A DNA stretch of 64,000 bases, taken from positions 247,922-311,921 of the forward strand of contig JAPVLO010000893.1 of NCBI GenBank assembly GCA_027257055.1, written 5' to 3'. Both the position numbers and the translations under genes were made by a program. This document shows, piece after piece, positions 11,941-23,114 of this stretch. The number at the start of each line of letters is the position of its first letter. Positions within the stretch are counted from its first letter, which is position 1. The notes below the pieces were generated by a model, which had not been told where the DNA came from, did no database searches, and saw nothing but the letters and a program-made list of their open reading frames with translations. This stretch comes from Cephalopachus bancanus. Taxonomy: Eukaryota; Chordata; Mammalia; Primates; Tarsiidae.

Positions 11941-12962
11941 CTATATACAATATAGAATAATAATATATATTATTTTAAAGTTGTGGGGTACAATTCAGGA
12001 TTAGGTATACAAGTGGACATAGTACAGGTAAAGTTTGGGCCTCCCTTTGGCCCCCACTTTGCCTGGTTAGAGATCAGATACCCTTACTGATGTTGTATCC
12101 CCACCCCAACCCCGGCAGTATCCTGCTACTGTCATCCCTTTCTTATAATATTATGATAACTGTTCAGGGGTCTGCTTATGAGTGAGAACATATGAAGCTC
12201 TGTTTTTTGTTTCTTTGATAGATCACTGAGAATAATAGTCTCTAAATCCATTCAAGTTGCTGCAAAGTCCATATGCTTGTCCTTTATGGCTGCATAATAT
12301 TCCATCATGTATATGTACCATATATTTTTTAATCCCTCCAGTTTCAATGGGCAGCACGGTTGGTCCCATGTTTTTGCTATTGTGAATAGTGCTGCAATAA
12401 ACATGAGTGGGAAGGTATCTTTTTTGTAGAATGATTTGAGTTCCTCTGGGTATATTCCCAGTAGGAGGATTGCTGGGTCATATGGAAAGTCAATGTCTAG
12501 TTCTTTTAGAAATCTCCAGAGTGTTTTCCATAGAGGTTGAACTAGTTTGCATTCCCACCAGCAGTGTAGAAGCATTTCCTATTCTCTGCATCCTTGCCAG
12601 CATCTGTTGTTGTTTGTTTTATTAATGATGGTCATTCTTACTGGGGTTAGGTGGTATCTCAATGTGGTTTTGGTTTGAATTTCCCTCATGATTAGTGAGT
12701 TTGAGCACTTTTTTCATGTGTCTGTTGGCTACCCATATATCTTCTTTTGAGAAATATCTATTCATGTCTTTAGCCCACTTTTTAGTGTGGCTGTTTGTTT
12801 TTTTCCTTTCAGCATGTTTGTTTTCCTTTTAGATCTTGGGTGTTAGGCCTTTGTCAGATATACAGTTGGAAAATATTTTTCCCATTCTATGGGCTGTCTC
12901 CCTGCTCCCTTGCTGGTTTCTTTTGCTTTGCAGTAGCTTTCAATTTAATGTGCTCTCATATC
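11941..12962 (-). mobile_element. 5'-truncated L1, antisense, inside an MLT1 LTR
   Basis: The 3' UTR starts at GTGGGGTACAATTCAGG. Minus-strand ORF2 C-terminus follows: a 107-residue open piece at 12252-12575 contains CWWECKLVQPLWKTLW and [17 protein letters not shown], typical of the L1 ORF2 carboxy end. A CTCATACCTT / CTCATATCTT near-repeat flanks it (about 11930 and 12958), giving a ~10-bp target-site duplication. Insertion came after the MLT1. Confidence 0.9.
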
Positions 12963-13235
12963 TTCTAGTGGTTGCCAATAGTCTTCAGTGTTCCTTAGCT
13001 GTATCTTTCCAGTCTCTGCCTCTGCAGTCACATGTCCTTCTTCCTAATGGTCTCTGTCGTCTCTGTCTCCAAACCTCCCTCTTTATCAGGAAACCAGTCA
13101 TTGTATTTAGGGCCTACCCTAATCTGGTATTGACTTTACCTTAACTTGATTATATCTGCAAATATCTATTATCTAATAAGTGCACACTCATAGGTTCTGG
13201 GTGGACATATATTTTTTATTCAACCCACTGCACCT
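12963..13235 (-). mobile_element. MLT1-like LTR, second part
   Basis: Continues the LTR after the L1: GTTCCTTAGCTGTATC, CTGCCTCTGCAGTCACATG, AGGGCCTACCCTAATCTGG, CTTAACTTGATTATATCTGC, ending ATTCAACCCACTGCA. Confidence 0.75.
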
Positions 13236-13299
13236 GGGAATGTCACCTAATCTGCCTATGCTTCTGTTTCCTTATTAGTAAATTGGTGAACATAGCTTT

Positions 13300-16200
13300 G
13301 GCATGTCTATAAGCCAATTATATTCCTTTTGGAAAAACTAAATGTACTTGTGGAATTTCATACCCACATTTATGATTCCAGAATCAATTAAAAAGATGGA
13401 GAAGTAGCTTTTTTCCCCATTCCAAAATACAAGTCAAATTCACTAATGATATTTGGGATTGGCTGCTTGCTTCAGGAGGAACAGTTAAAAGAAGCAAAAA
13501 CATTATATGTTACTATATGCTAGGTTTCCTTAAACCAATCATGTGTGTGTGTATACATATAATTGTTTTGTATATACATATATGTGTATATATACATATA
13601 TGTGCAGATATGTATATAGCATTACTTAATATAAATAATAGATGTTTCAGAGGCAATCACATTTGAAAAGTAAAATGTGCTGTTCTTTAAGTAGAATTAA
13701 CCCACTGAGCCACAATCAGTGAAACATAGACTTTAAAGTGTTTTTCCAGAACAGGAATTCATCCAAATACCACCCCGCTTAGTTCCCATAGCATACACAT
13801 AAATTCAGGCCAGGGTAAGATCAATCTCTGGCTGTTTCAAGTAGCTTCCTGTGTATTCAAGACTCATTTAGCAACTGAGCACACAGTATAGTGAGTCCTG
13901 TTCAATTTCTCTGAATTATCTATGAGTAAATATACACCAATAAGTGTATCATTATTTAGGGCTAAACAACAATAAGCTTTAAGGTTAAGTTAAATAAATA
14001 GAATTTCTTGGCTATAGCTTCCTTCTGCCAGAGGCTTTATATCTTTCTACTTGGTTCAGTGAAGCTGGTTGTTGGTGTTACATGTGCTTGTGTGGGAAGA
14101 GGTGTACCTCGCATCAGCAATACTTTCACTTCCACTAAAATGAAAGGAAAGCAACACAGAGAACAAATCAAGAAATACCCCTTTGGGCTAATCCTTGAGT
14201 AGTTTCCCTTGGGCCCTCTGTGTACTTGATGGATTGTTCTGCCACACTACAGGACTAAGAAAATCCATCCTCTCTTTCAGCCCAAACCACCTACACTTCT
14301 GTAATAGCTTTTCTCAAGAGAAAGGGAGAATTGTTTCATATGAAAAGTAGGCAGCCAAGCAAATACTATTCTTGAAGTTCCCAGCAACAGCTGAGTGTCA
14401 AGTCATACCTTGAAGGACAGATGTGAAGTTGATGACTTTCTGGTGTCAAAATGATCCTCTTCTTTGATGAACCAGATTGACTTTTGTAATTAAGCATTAA
14501 AAGGGAGCCAGATAGCTCAGACAATTTGAACCAGTCTTTACAATTGGGACTTCTCTGGTTCAGAGAAACAGCCAGTTTGAATGATGACATAGGCTTACTA
14601 GAGTTATACTGGAGCATCAGACTGGCAAGAAGATATTTGTTTGGAAAAGTCTCTAAAATATGTTGGAGAAAGAGACTGTGAGCTTTGGAATACGAATGTC
14701 TACATATAGAGTATAGTGGTCTCTCTGCAGAAGTAGTCTCTCTCCTTTGATCCTATTAAGGTAATCCTGGAGTTATAGGCAGGTTATCTAAATTTACCAA
14801 AAAACTTAAAAATAATTGTATATATACTATCTAAAAGGCAAAGTAATCATGTCATAAAAATCAGACTATTTTTAGATTTTCTGCACTTATTTTACAGTTT
14901 AGTATAATTTTCACTTTTGAATTACATATAGGGAGAACTATAAACTTTTCAGTGCTTAGAGCCTCTGGGTGATTATCTGGTCAAGACTGAAGCACATGAT
15001 AAAGAGGTGCTTGGAAGTATTGTTAAAGGATGTCTGAGGAAGAAAATATAAAAATCTGAGGATTTGGAGTTTAATGATTCTTTCTACAAACAAAAGCCCT
15101 TTCCTATGGAACCTACCAGAAACCTTGTGTCTGTCTGCAACAAGTTAGTTGAAGGACTGAGGTGTGAGACTCCAACACTAGTTTTCAGAGAACAGATGCT
15201 AGCTGGTGAGCCCTGTTTACTAGGCCATGGCGGGTCTGCCAAGCAGAAAGACCCTGTGGAGAGGCTGTGGGTTGGAGACTCATGACTGTAACTCTTCTGA
15301 GATGGTCCAGGGCTCCAGAGCTGCCAGGCAGGCACCTGCTCTAAGCACTGAGATTCAGCGAGAAATCAAGCAAATACATATTCTCATCAACCAGCGTTTA
15401 ACCTCCTGTTGCTGGGAGCTGAGATTTCTTGATTCACTGGGGATGATGGGAAAAGTACAGGATCAGTTAGGAGTGAGTTCTGTATGGGCTAATGCCAAAG
15501 AGGTTAAAGTTTTCCCTCAGAAATCAGCCAGTACAAAGCATATTTAAACTCACAGTGTGATTAGGGGTCACATTTCAGTCACTCAGTCATGGAAATGAAG
15601 CTGGTTGAAGTTCTGCATGCTTTTTTAAATAAATACAAGCTTCAATCTTCAGCTCAGCCTCTTGCCTAAGTCTATATTAGACATGTATGGAAATCCAGAT
15701 CAGGATTTTACTTCCACTGCCATATGCTGAAGCATTAACTCAAAGACTTGGCCCAGCCAGACTACTGGATCCCTACTTGAATCAGTGCATTCACTTGAAA
15801 TAATTTAGTGGCAGGGGCTTTCACCTCCAGCAAGCATAGGTAAATCCTGGATTAGCAGTCTTTGTCATTCTTAAATGGACTGCACAGCTCCTGCTGCTGG
15901 GCCTTCATTAACAAATCACTGAACTAACTGAAGGGCAAATAAACAAGTCTGTTGCTATGCACACGTGTACTCACAACCTCTTCTACTTCCCTCTGTTTGT
16001 CTTGCTTCCTGGCATTCTCACTTCATGCAGGGTTCTTTGAATGGTATTTTCCTCAGTGCCTTTACTCCAATAATATGTCCATTTCTTTTAGTTCTCTTCT
16101 CTTCTACTCCTCTTTCTTCGCTTCCCAACTGCACAATGACATCGTCTCCCACGGATTTCTTTTTGTTTCCTCTGTCTACAGTGACAATACATACTTAAAG

Positions 16201-16690
16201 ATAGCACTCTCCCATTCCCTACCTTTTGCCCTTCCCTCTCTACATGAGAAGCCCTAAATAACAACCCAAGCCATTATAAATGAAAAGGTCAAATCATGTG
16301 TGATTCACACTGCCATAACCAGACTTAAAGGACTGGACAGTTCCATTTTTAAAAGAATCATACAGAAGGAATTGACATAGGCAGGTAGGCAAGGAATCCT
16401 GAGTTTCGTGCTGGCTAAGTGACTTTGACAATTTCATCATAGTTCCTTCCCTACAGTTCTATGTTCCCATCTGTTAAAAAAAAAATTACAGATAAAATTT
16501 AAATGACAGCTACCTAATTATCTCACAGGAGACTTATAAGCCAGTTACAAAAAAGAAAATTTCTACAAAAGGCGTAAAGAACCCCATAAATCCCTCTCTG
16601 GAAAAGCGGGAGGAGTATTGAATATAGGAGGAGGAGGCTGCCAAATTATGCCCCCACTCTCTTCTTTCTTCTCACTCTATTTTCTTTTCA
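13300..16690. other. Unique sequence, no gene recognised
   Basis: No transposon that I can name in 3.4 kb. A TA/TG microsatellite lies at 13541-13620. Open frames up to 106 codons (15227-15547, 15952-16257) show no domain, and several overlap on other frames. Confidence 0.45.
13541..13620. repeat. TG/TA-rich microsatellite
   Basis: GTGTGTGTGTATACATATA followed by several TATGTGTATATATACATA runs, with an interruption. Confidence 0.75.
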
Positions 16691-16694
16691 CAAG

Positions 16695-17018
16695 TACTAT
16701 GATCTAAATATTTGTGTCTCCTCCAAAATTATATGTTGAAACCTAGATCCCAATTAGGTCATGAGGGTGGAGCTCTTATGAATGGGATTAGTGCCCTTGC
16801 AAAAGAGGCCCAAGTGAGCTTGTTTGCCCTTTCAACCCTGTGTGGACACAGCAACAAGGTGCCATCTATGAGCAACAGGCCCTCACCAGACACTGAATCT
16901 GGCAGCCCCTTAATCTTGAACTTCCCAGCCTCCAAAACGGTAAGTGAAACATTTCCATTGTTTATAAGTTGCCCAGTCTAAGTTATTTTGTTATAACAGC
17001 TTGAATGAACTAAGACAA
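16695..17018 (+). mobile_element. MaLR solo LTR
   Basis: ACTATGATCTAAATATTTG start, AATGGGATTAGTGCCCTTGC, CCCTCACCAGACACTGAATC, CTTCCCAGCCTCCAAAACGG and GAATGAACTAAGACA end. A block near the usual GGTATTAGGAGGTGGGGC is deleted. Confidence 0.8.
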
Positions 17019-17499
17019 TGAGATATCTCGTAACTAAAATTTTAACCATTGTGCTGATGACTTCCAAATCTGGATCCTTGGGCCTGACCTCTCTACTGAC
17101 CTCTGAACTTATATATCTATTGCACACTTACTGGTTATCTCATACACATTTGGTTGTCCATAGACATTTCATATTTAATTTATCTCAAATCCTCTCCTCT
17201 TATTCCTTAATCTGTAAAAAGTACCATTATCTATCCAATTATCATAGTCAGAGATATGGAGATTAACCTCCTCTTCACTCTCATCTTTATCCAGTCTACC
17301 TCTGTAGCATAAGCATTTGTCCCTTTCTCTCCAACCCACTGCTACCACTCTAGTCTTGGCCACCATCATTTCTCACTTGCATTAGTGCAGCAGTCTCCTA
17401 ACTGACCATGAACTCTCTTCTTTGTTCATGATCCTCCATGTACTGTGCTTTCCTCCACTACCAGGTTCCTCTCTTCCTTCCCACTACAATTAAGGACCT

Positions 17500-17720
17500 A
17501 TTAGTGTCAGGCACTGTTCTAGAACATTTATATGCATATTCCCAGTTCATTCTGAAAATGACCCTTTGAGGTATGTACTATCATTATAATTATTTTACAG
17601 AGGAGAAAACTAAGGCACAAAGAAAAGGAGCAATTTGTTTAAGAACAAGCAGCTAATTTAAACTCTATCGCAGATCTGCCAGACTCCAAATTCCATGTCC
17701 TTTCCATATTACACAGCCTT
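17500..17720 (-). repeat. MIR SINE
   Basis: GTCAGGCACTGTTCTAGAAC, TTGAGGTATGTACTATCATT, TTTACAGAGGAGAAAACTAAG and a CAGACTCCAAATTCCATG end run in reverse MIR order. Confidence 0.85.
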
Positions 17721-17769
17721 CCTTTTTCTACCATTATATGTAGCATTATTCATTAGACTTATTTGTTCC

Positions 17770-17895
17770 TTCTCCTCCTCCTAAACTGTGCTTTGAGTGT
17801 AGACACTATGTTGTTCTCGTTCACCTCTTATATTCCTAGTACTAAGCACTATGCTTGGAGTCTAGTGGGTATTTATTATGGAATTACTGACTAAA
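17770..17895 (+). repeat. L2 fragment
   Basis: TTTGAGTGTAGACACTATG, CCTAGTACTAAGCACTATGC and GGGTATTTATTATGGAATTA follow the L2 3' end order. Confidence 0.65.
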
Positions 17896-17899
17896 AATA

Positions 17900-19129
17900 A
17901 CGACTGATTGATTGAAATCTACCAAGGAATGTTCTCCACAAGTTCACACATCTCAGTGTTTCTCACCTCACACCCTCACTGGGGCACTACTTCACATATT
18001 ATGTCCAATATGAAGCCTGGTTTGGAACTATAACAGGGGAGAATGTGTCAGACTAATTCTGCTGGTTCTTTCTCCACTTCCCTTGAGATGGCCCAAGATA
18101 CTTTGAAACATGCTGAGTTTTCTTGCCTAGTAAAGCCTTTTCTCAGTCTTGGCACAGCCAGGAACTTGGCTGAGATGGCATGAGTCCCAGCTACCAATAA
18201 GATTGGGGTTCAGGGGGAGGACAGGAAGGCAGTGAAGGATGATTTACTTTCATCCTCTCCAGCTTAAGAGGGCATAACATTGTGTCTTTCTCAGCTAGTC
18301 AGAGAAAAGTCAGACTCACCAAATATACATTTTAAACCAATAGATTTGGCCAAGAGCCACACATTTTGTTTAATGATGCAGCACATGCTCTTGGCACTTG
18401 AACTCTAATAAGGACTATACAGGCACTTGGCAGCACACATTCTATCAAGAGGTTTTGACAACTAGAAAGCAAACAAAAGAACAATTTAAATGTAACATCA
18501 CATCCACTCAGACTGTCACTCAAGTGCCCACCAGTGATCTGACACCAAATCAATAGTATTATGGTTCATTGAAGTCAGATCAATGGCTTCACAAAGTTTC
18601 AGAGCAGCAGCAGCAGCACAATAGCAAACTTCATGTCTCCTGTCTATTATTACAAAGGAGGTAATCACTGTCTGGCTTCTCTGAGTGCCAAAGCCTCAGC
18701 ACACTACTGCCCGAAGACTCTGGGACTCTAATTGAGATGACTGTGTATGTCATGCCATTTTCTTCCCCCTACCTCCACCTCCTTTCTCTATTGTGCATCC
18801 TCCTGCTTCAGGAAGGAGCTAGGAAAGGATTTGTCCCACCCCCACTCAGAAGCTAGGAAGAGTCCATCTTACACAAGCTCTGTGAGAAGCCACCAGAAGA
18901 GTGCAAACTCCCAGGGAAAAGACTACTTTTGAACACTAGCTCAAACTTGGAGGGTTTCAAGTATCTCTTGGTCTCATTATCACTTATATATTCAAGTTTG
19001 CTTGACCTTACAACCCAATAGGAGGCTTATATTTTTAACTATCGGAAGACTCCCTTCCAATTGCCACTTCCCACACTTTTCCATTTCCCCATGCCCCAAT
19101 ACGCTATCATTTGGGAGTGTCAATTCTCC
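17900..19129. other. Unique sequence
   Basis: No recognisable gene or repeat. A short AGC run at 18606-18618 is the only structure. Confidence 0.4.
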
Positions 19130-19138
19130 GGACATTTT

Positions 19139-19455
19139 ATTTTGTTTTTGTGGTGGCTATTTTCGTGGTTGTTGGTTGAGTAAAGGTCTCACTCTGTCAC
19201 TCAGGCTTGAGTACAGTGCTATGAAACATTGTTCACCTTAGGCTTGACCTCCTTCCTGGACTCAGGCAATTCTCCACCTCAGTCTCCCAAGTAGCTGGGA
19301 CTAGAGGCATGGGCCACCATGCCCAGCTAATTTGATGTTTTGTAGCGACAAGGTTTTGCTCTTTTGCCCAGGCTGGTCTCTAACTCCTGGAATCAAACAA
19401 TATTCCCGCCTCAGCCTCCAAAGTGCTGAGATCATATGTGTGAGCCACTGTGCCT
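19139..19455 (-). mobile_element. Old dimeric Alu (AluJ-like)
   Basis: Reverse Alu order: CTCACTCTGTCACTCAGGC, CCAAGTAGCTGGGACTAGAG, CCATGCCCAGCTAATTTGA, GCCCAGGCTGGTCTCTAAC, GTGAGCCACTGTGCC. A 9-bp direct repeat GGACATTTT flanks it (19130-19138 and 19456-19464). It lacks the lineage-specific head seen in the younger copies, so it predates them. Confidence 0.9.
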
Positions 19456-19465
19456 GGACATTTTT

Positions 19466-20660
19466 TCCCAGAAGTTTCTACAGAAGAGTTTAATCATTGG
19501 GACAGCTTAGTAAGGATTATACAAATAAAAACTCCCCCTCCCCCAAACCAGATGTAGAGAACGCACAATTTCCAAATGCCCCTGGTACCCTAGAAAGAGG
19601 TACTACAGGAGTCTAATAAGGATGAAAAGCCTCTAGTCACAGGACAGAGCAGCATTAGATGGGTGGGTCAGACAGGGGGCACATCGATTTCAGAACTCAA
19701 ATGAATTTCTCCCCTGTGCTAGAGCACCTATTGCACTCACCAACCTATCCAAAGGCTTGCACATCAATGAGATGAGGATGAATTATTGAAAAGCTTCTGT
19801 ATAAAATGCTGCACTCTGCCATTTCCTACAAATCAAATTATTGAGGGAGATATTTGATTGTAAACATATTTAGAAAATGATTTCATTGTAGTTAGTTTGG
19901 TTTTGCTTCCCCCATCACCTCCTCACCTAAATTTCATTTGCATTAAAGTGCTACAAAGTTTAAAAAGTCACACTCACCCACCCCCAACCAGGAGCTTGCA
20001 CACCAGCCACAGGAGCTTGCACACCAGCCACAGAAGCAAATAAATTCAATCAGCAAAAATGAAAACCTATTATAAACAATACAAACACCCTTTAGATCAT
20101 GCCTAACATGCTTAAAACAGAATTGTCTCCTCCTCTCCTAGGTCACTAACACATAGTTATCCTGAAAACAAATGGCTTTCCCCCCCCTATGGAGAGACCC
20201 AAATTCTCTTCAGAGTTCTCAAGCTGCAGACCTAATAGGGTTAACCAGGTTCCACTGTTAGTTCAAGAAAGAGCTCAATTTCAATCACAGCTCACTTTCA
20301 GGACCTATTATCTCTAGAGGTGGAAGAGTGGTCCCACCCTGCTGAGTCTCAAGTAAGTACACCCACAGGCACAAAAGCCCACTCAGCCTAGGCTGAGCAG
20401 ATTCCATTTCTTGCTGCCTTAGACAGAACAGTCATCAGAAAATGAGGCATCAGATGACCCAAAGGGTAAGCTGCTTCTGCTCAGAGACTTACCTAATGGT
20501 ATTCAACTAGGATACCATTGCTTAAGGGAGGCTGTCATCAATGCCTTTGGCTCTGAGCAGCTGAAAAACAAAGAAAGGAATGTCTTGGACTTTCCTGCTG
20601 TGACATATGGTGACAAGGAGAAGAATCTAATGACAAGGACGAAGGCTGCATTAATTCAAT
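19466..20660. other. Unique sequence with possible conserved non-coding character
   Basis: No transposon seen. An octamer ATTTGCAT sits at 19936-19943 in an AT-rich block (19840-19970). This is the kind of block that is often conserved, but conservation cannot be judged from one sequence. Confidence 0.25.
19991..20032. repeat. 21-bp perfect tandem duplication
   Basis: The unit GGAGCTTGCACACCAGCCAC plus A occurs twice with no mismatch, at 19991-20011 and 20012-20032, in unique sequence. Confidence 0.95.
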
Positions 20661-20669
20661 ATTCATTCT

Positions 20670-21175
20670 TGTTTTTCAACAACTATGTACTGAGTGCTTG
20701 CTAAATACCAGGTATTAAATTTAAACCAGAACGGTGAGGCCCCATTAATAACTTCCAGAGCCCTTCGACTCAGTTTCCACTAAAAAAATGACAGTAATGC
20801 AGGTGTGAGTCAATGAGGTGTCATGGAATTTGATTTATTAGAAATGAGCCTCTAGACAAGTGAACTGGTAATTGATTTAGCAAGCATTTATTTATTGCTC
20901 ACTTTGTACAAAGACTTGAACTAAGGATAGTGACCAATGGAAATGGAGATGGGAAGGATACAAAAGAAAGGGAAAGCATGGTTTCTCCCCTCAGGTCGGT
21001 TAATATGGCAGTGGGAGTATAAGGAAACAACCAAAAACAAAGCTCAGTATTCATTCATTTTGCTCTGTTTTAACTGCAACTGAACAAGGCCATTTTGTGT
21101 TTAAAGTTCATTAATTCATTCACTAATTCACTATTAATTAAACACCTGTGCACCTAGCACAATGCTAAGCAACCT
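20670..21175 (-). repeat. Discontinuous L2 fragments
   Basis: Three worn pieces: TACTGAGTGCTTGCTAAATACC (near 20687), AGCATTTATTTATTGCTCAC (near 20882) and ATTAAACACCTGTGCACC (near 21136). Each resembles the reverse L2 3' end. They may be separate copies. Confidence 0.5.
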
Positions 21176-21179
21176 AGAA

Positions 21180-21300
21180 AGATAGAAATACTGGCTTATA
21201 TAACAGTAGCCATTAATTGAGGATCTACTATATACCAGGCTCTGTGTTAAGTGCTTTTACAGGTTATTTTGTGTCAAACTCTCACAGATCATTGTGTCTT
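21180..21300 (-). repeat. MIR SINE, partial
   Basis: GAGGATCTACTATATACCAGG, CTGTGTTAAGTGCTTTTAC, then a degraded core. Confidence 0.6.
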
Positions 21301-21489
21301 TAATTGCCTGGTGTGTGATAAAGTATGGAGGTCATTTTAGGAACAGGGAAAAAATATCATCCAATAGCTAATGGTGCCTTACATGTAACATAAATGAAGT
21401 GAACAGCCCCCTGAGAAGTATGATTTGGGGGAAGATTATTGTTTTACTATTATTTGTTATTATTGTTACTATATTCATTATAATCATAG

Positions 21490-21720
21490 TAACAGGTGAG
21501 GTCATCTAGTAATGTGCCAAAAGCCATGCTAGTGGCTTTTCATGCATTATCTTTTTTATTCTGCAAAATAATCTTATAAAGTATTATTATCCCTATTTTA
21601 CAAAGAAGAAAACTGAGGCAAGGGGATGAAATAATTTGTCCAAGACTCCACAGCTAGTAAGAGGCAGAATCAGGACTGAAACTCTGGCCTGGTTGCCTCC
21701 AGAGTTCTTTCCATTACCCT
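21490..21720 (-). repeat. MIR SINE
   Basis: GTATTATTATCCCTATTTTAC, AAGAAAACTGAGGCAAGG, CACAGCTAGTAAGAGGCAG and GACTGAAACTCTGGCC are collinear with reverse MIR. Confidence 0.9.
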
Positions 21721-21789
21721 TACTTTAAGGTCACTGACTTGAGGTATTTCCATTCTGGTGAGGAAAGTGAGACATGTTCAACAAACATG

Positions 21790-21925
21790 CTAAATATGTG
21801 ATTGTGAGTAAGTCATCTAATGACTCAGTTTCCTCAGATAAAATGGGGATAATGCCTAATTTACCAAATTTGAAGGGCAATTGTGATAACCAAGAGAAAT
21901 GTTTTGGAAACCTGTTTGTATAGTA
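21790..21925 (+). repeat. MIR SINE, partial
   Basis: GTGAGTAAGTCATCTAATGAC, CTCAGTTTCCTCAGATAAAA and TGGGGATAATGCCTAATTTA. Opposite in strand to the neighbouring MIR. Confidence 0.7.
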
Positions 21926-22289
21926 TTGCAATTAATAAAGCAAATAAAAGAAGCAACTTATGCAGTAATTAGAGTAAGATATAGCTATTTCAATGACCAG
22001 ATACCTAGTCAACCTTCTCTTTATTTTTCCTTATAAATCCTTGAGTAGTAAGACCCCAAATTTTAGCCAAAAAAAGAAAGCTTGGGACCTTAACATTTCC
22101 TGTCCCCTCTACCCGAAATGCCCTTCCTCATGAACATTCCATGCCTATGATAATTACCATGAAGAAAATAAAATTTTAGCACGCCTCCCTTCCCTCCCCT
22201 TATTTTATTGTTTTTTTTCATGATTCTTATTACTACCTGCAATTATTTCCTTCATTCTTTTGTTTATTATCTGTCAATTTCTACCCAGT

Positions 22290-22405
22290 GAAATATATTC
22301 TTCTTGAGAGCAGCAACTAGCCTGTCTTTGTTCACTACTTACTGTACCCTCAATTCCTTGAACAGGTCCAAGAACATAGGAGATGCATAATAAACATCTG
22401 CATAA
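22290..22405 (+). repeat. L2 fragment
   Basis: TTCTTGAGAGCAGCAACTAG, TTGTTCACTACTTACTGTAC and AGGAGATGCATAATAAACATC follow the L2 3' end. Confidence 0.7.
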
Positions 22406-22725
22406 TGGTTGTAATATCAATGCATGACAATAAAACAAAAACTATTATAAGGTTTTATAATGTGAGTAGGTCAGAGCATAAGGACTACAAATTCAGAAGA
22501 GGAAGTAGTTACTCTGAACTAGGATAGACCAGTAAAACATCACATGTGCATGCACTTGGAGTTCCTCCTTTAGGAATGAGGAGCATCTAAATGAGAGAAG
22601 GGCACCTGGAAGGGCAGGATGAAAGGTTTCAGGAGAGGGTAAATATAGGAGTGAATATACCTTGTTCCATGAACAATGGAAGACCCAGTCTGTTGGAGAT
22701 TGGCAGAGTATAAAAGTTGGAAATG

Positions 22726-22990
22726 GCCTGTAATCCCGCGCCTTTGGGAGGCTGAGGTGAGCGGATTGCCTGAGCCTGCGGGTTTGAGACCCGCCTGGGC
22801 AGCGAGACCTCATCTCTACAATAAATCAAAAAATCAGCCGGGCATGGTAGCGCATGCCTGTAATTCCGGCTACTCGGAAGGCTGAGGCGGAAGGATCACC
22901 GAAGCCCAGCAGGTCGAGGCTGCAATGACCGGGAGCAGCCACTGCACTCCAGTCTGGGTGACAGAGTGAGACACCAACTCAAAAAAAAAA
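22726..22990 (+). mobile_element. Young dimeric Alu, 5'-truncated
   Basis: Begins at GCCTGTAATCCCGCGCC, so about 20 bp of the Alu head is missing. Has the lineage linker CAATAAATCAAAAAATCAG and the tail ACACCAACTCAAAA. Perfect 14-bp target-site duplication AAAAGTTGGAAATG at 22712-22725 and 22991-23004. B box varies as GGTTTGAGACC. Confidence 0.98.
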
Positions 22991-23114
22991 AAAAGTTGGA
23001 AATGTACAAAGTTGTGGACAGATCGTAGAGATTCTTGAGTAACAGGTTTAGAACCTTGGCATTTAAGGAAACTTCTAGGGAAGGCAATGAAAAGTGACTT
23101 TGAAAAATAGGTGA

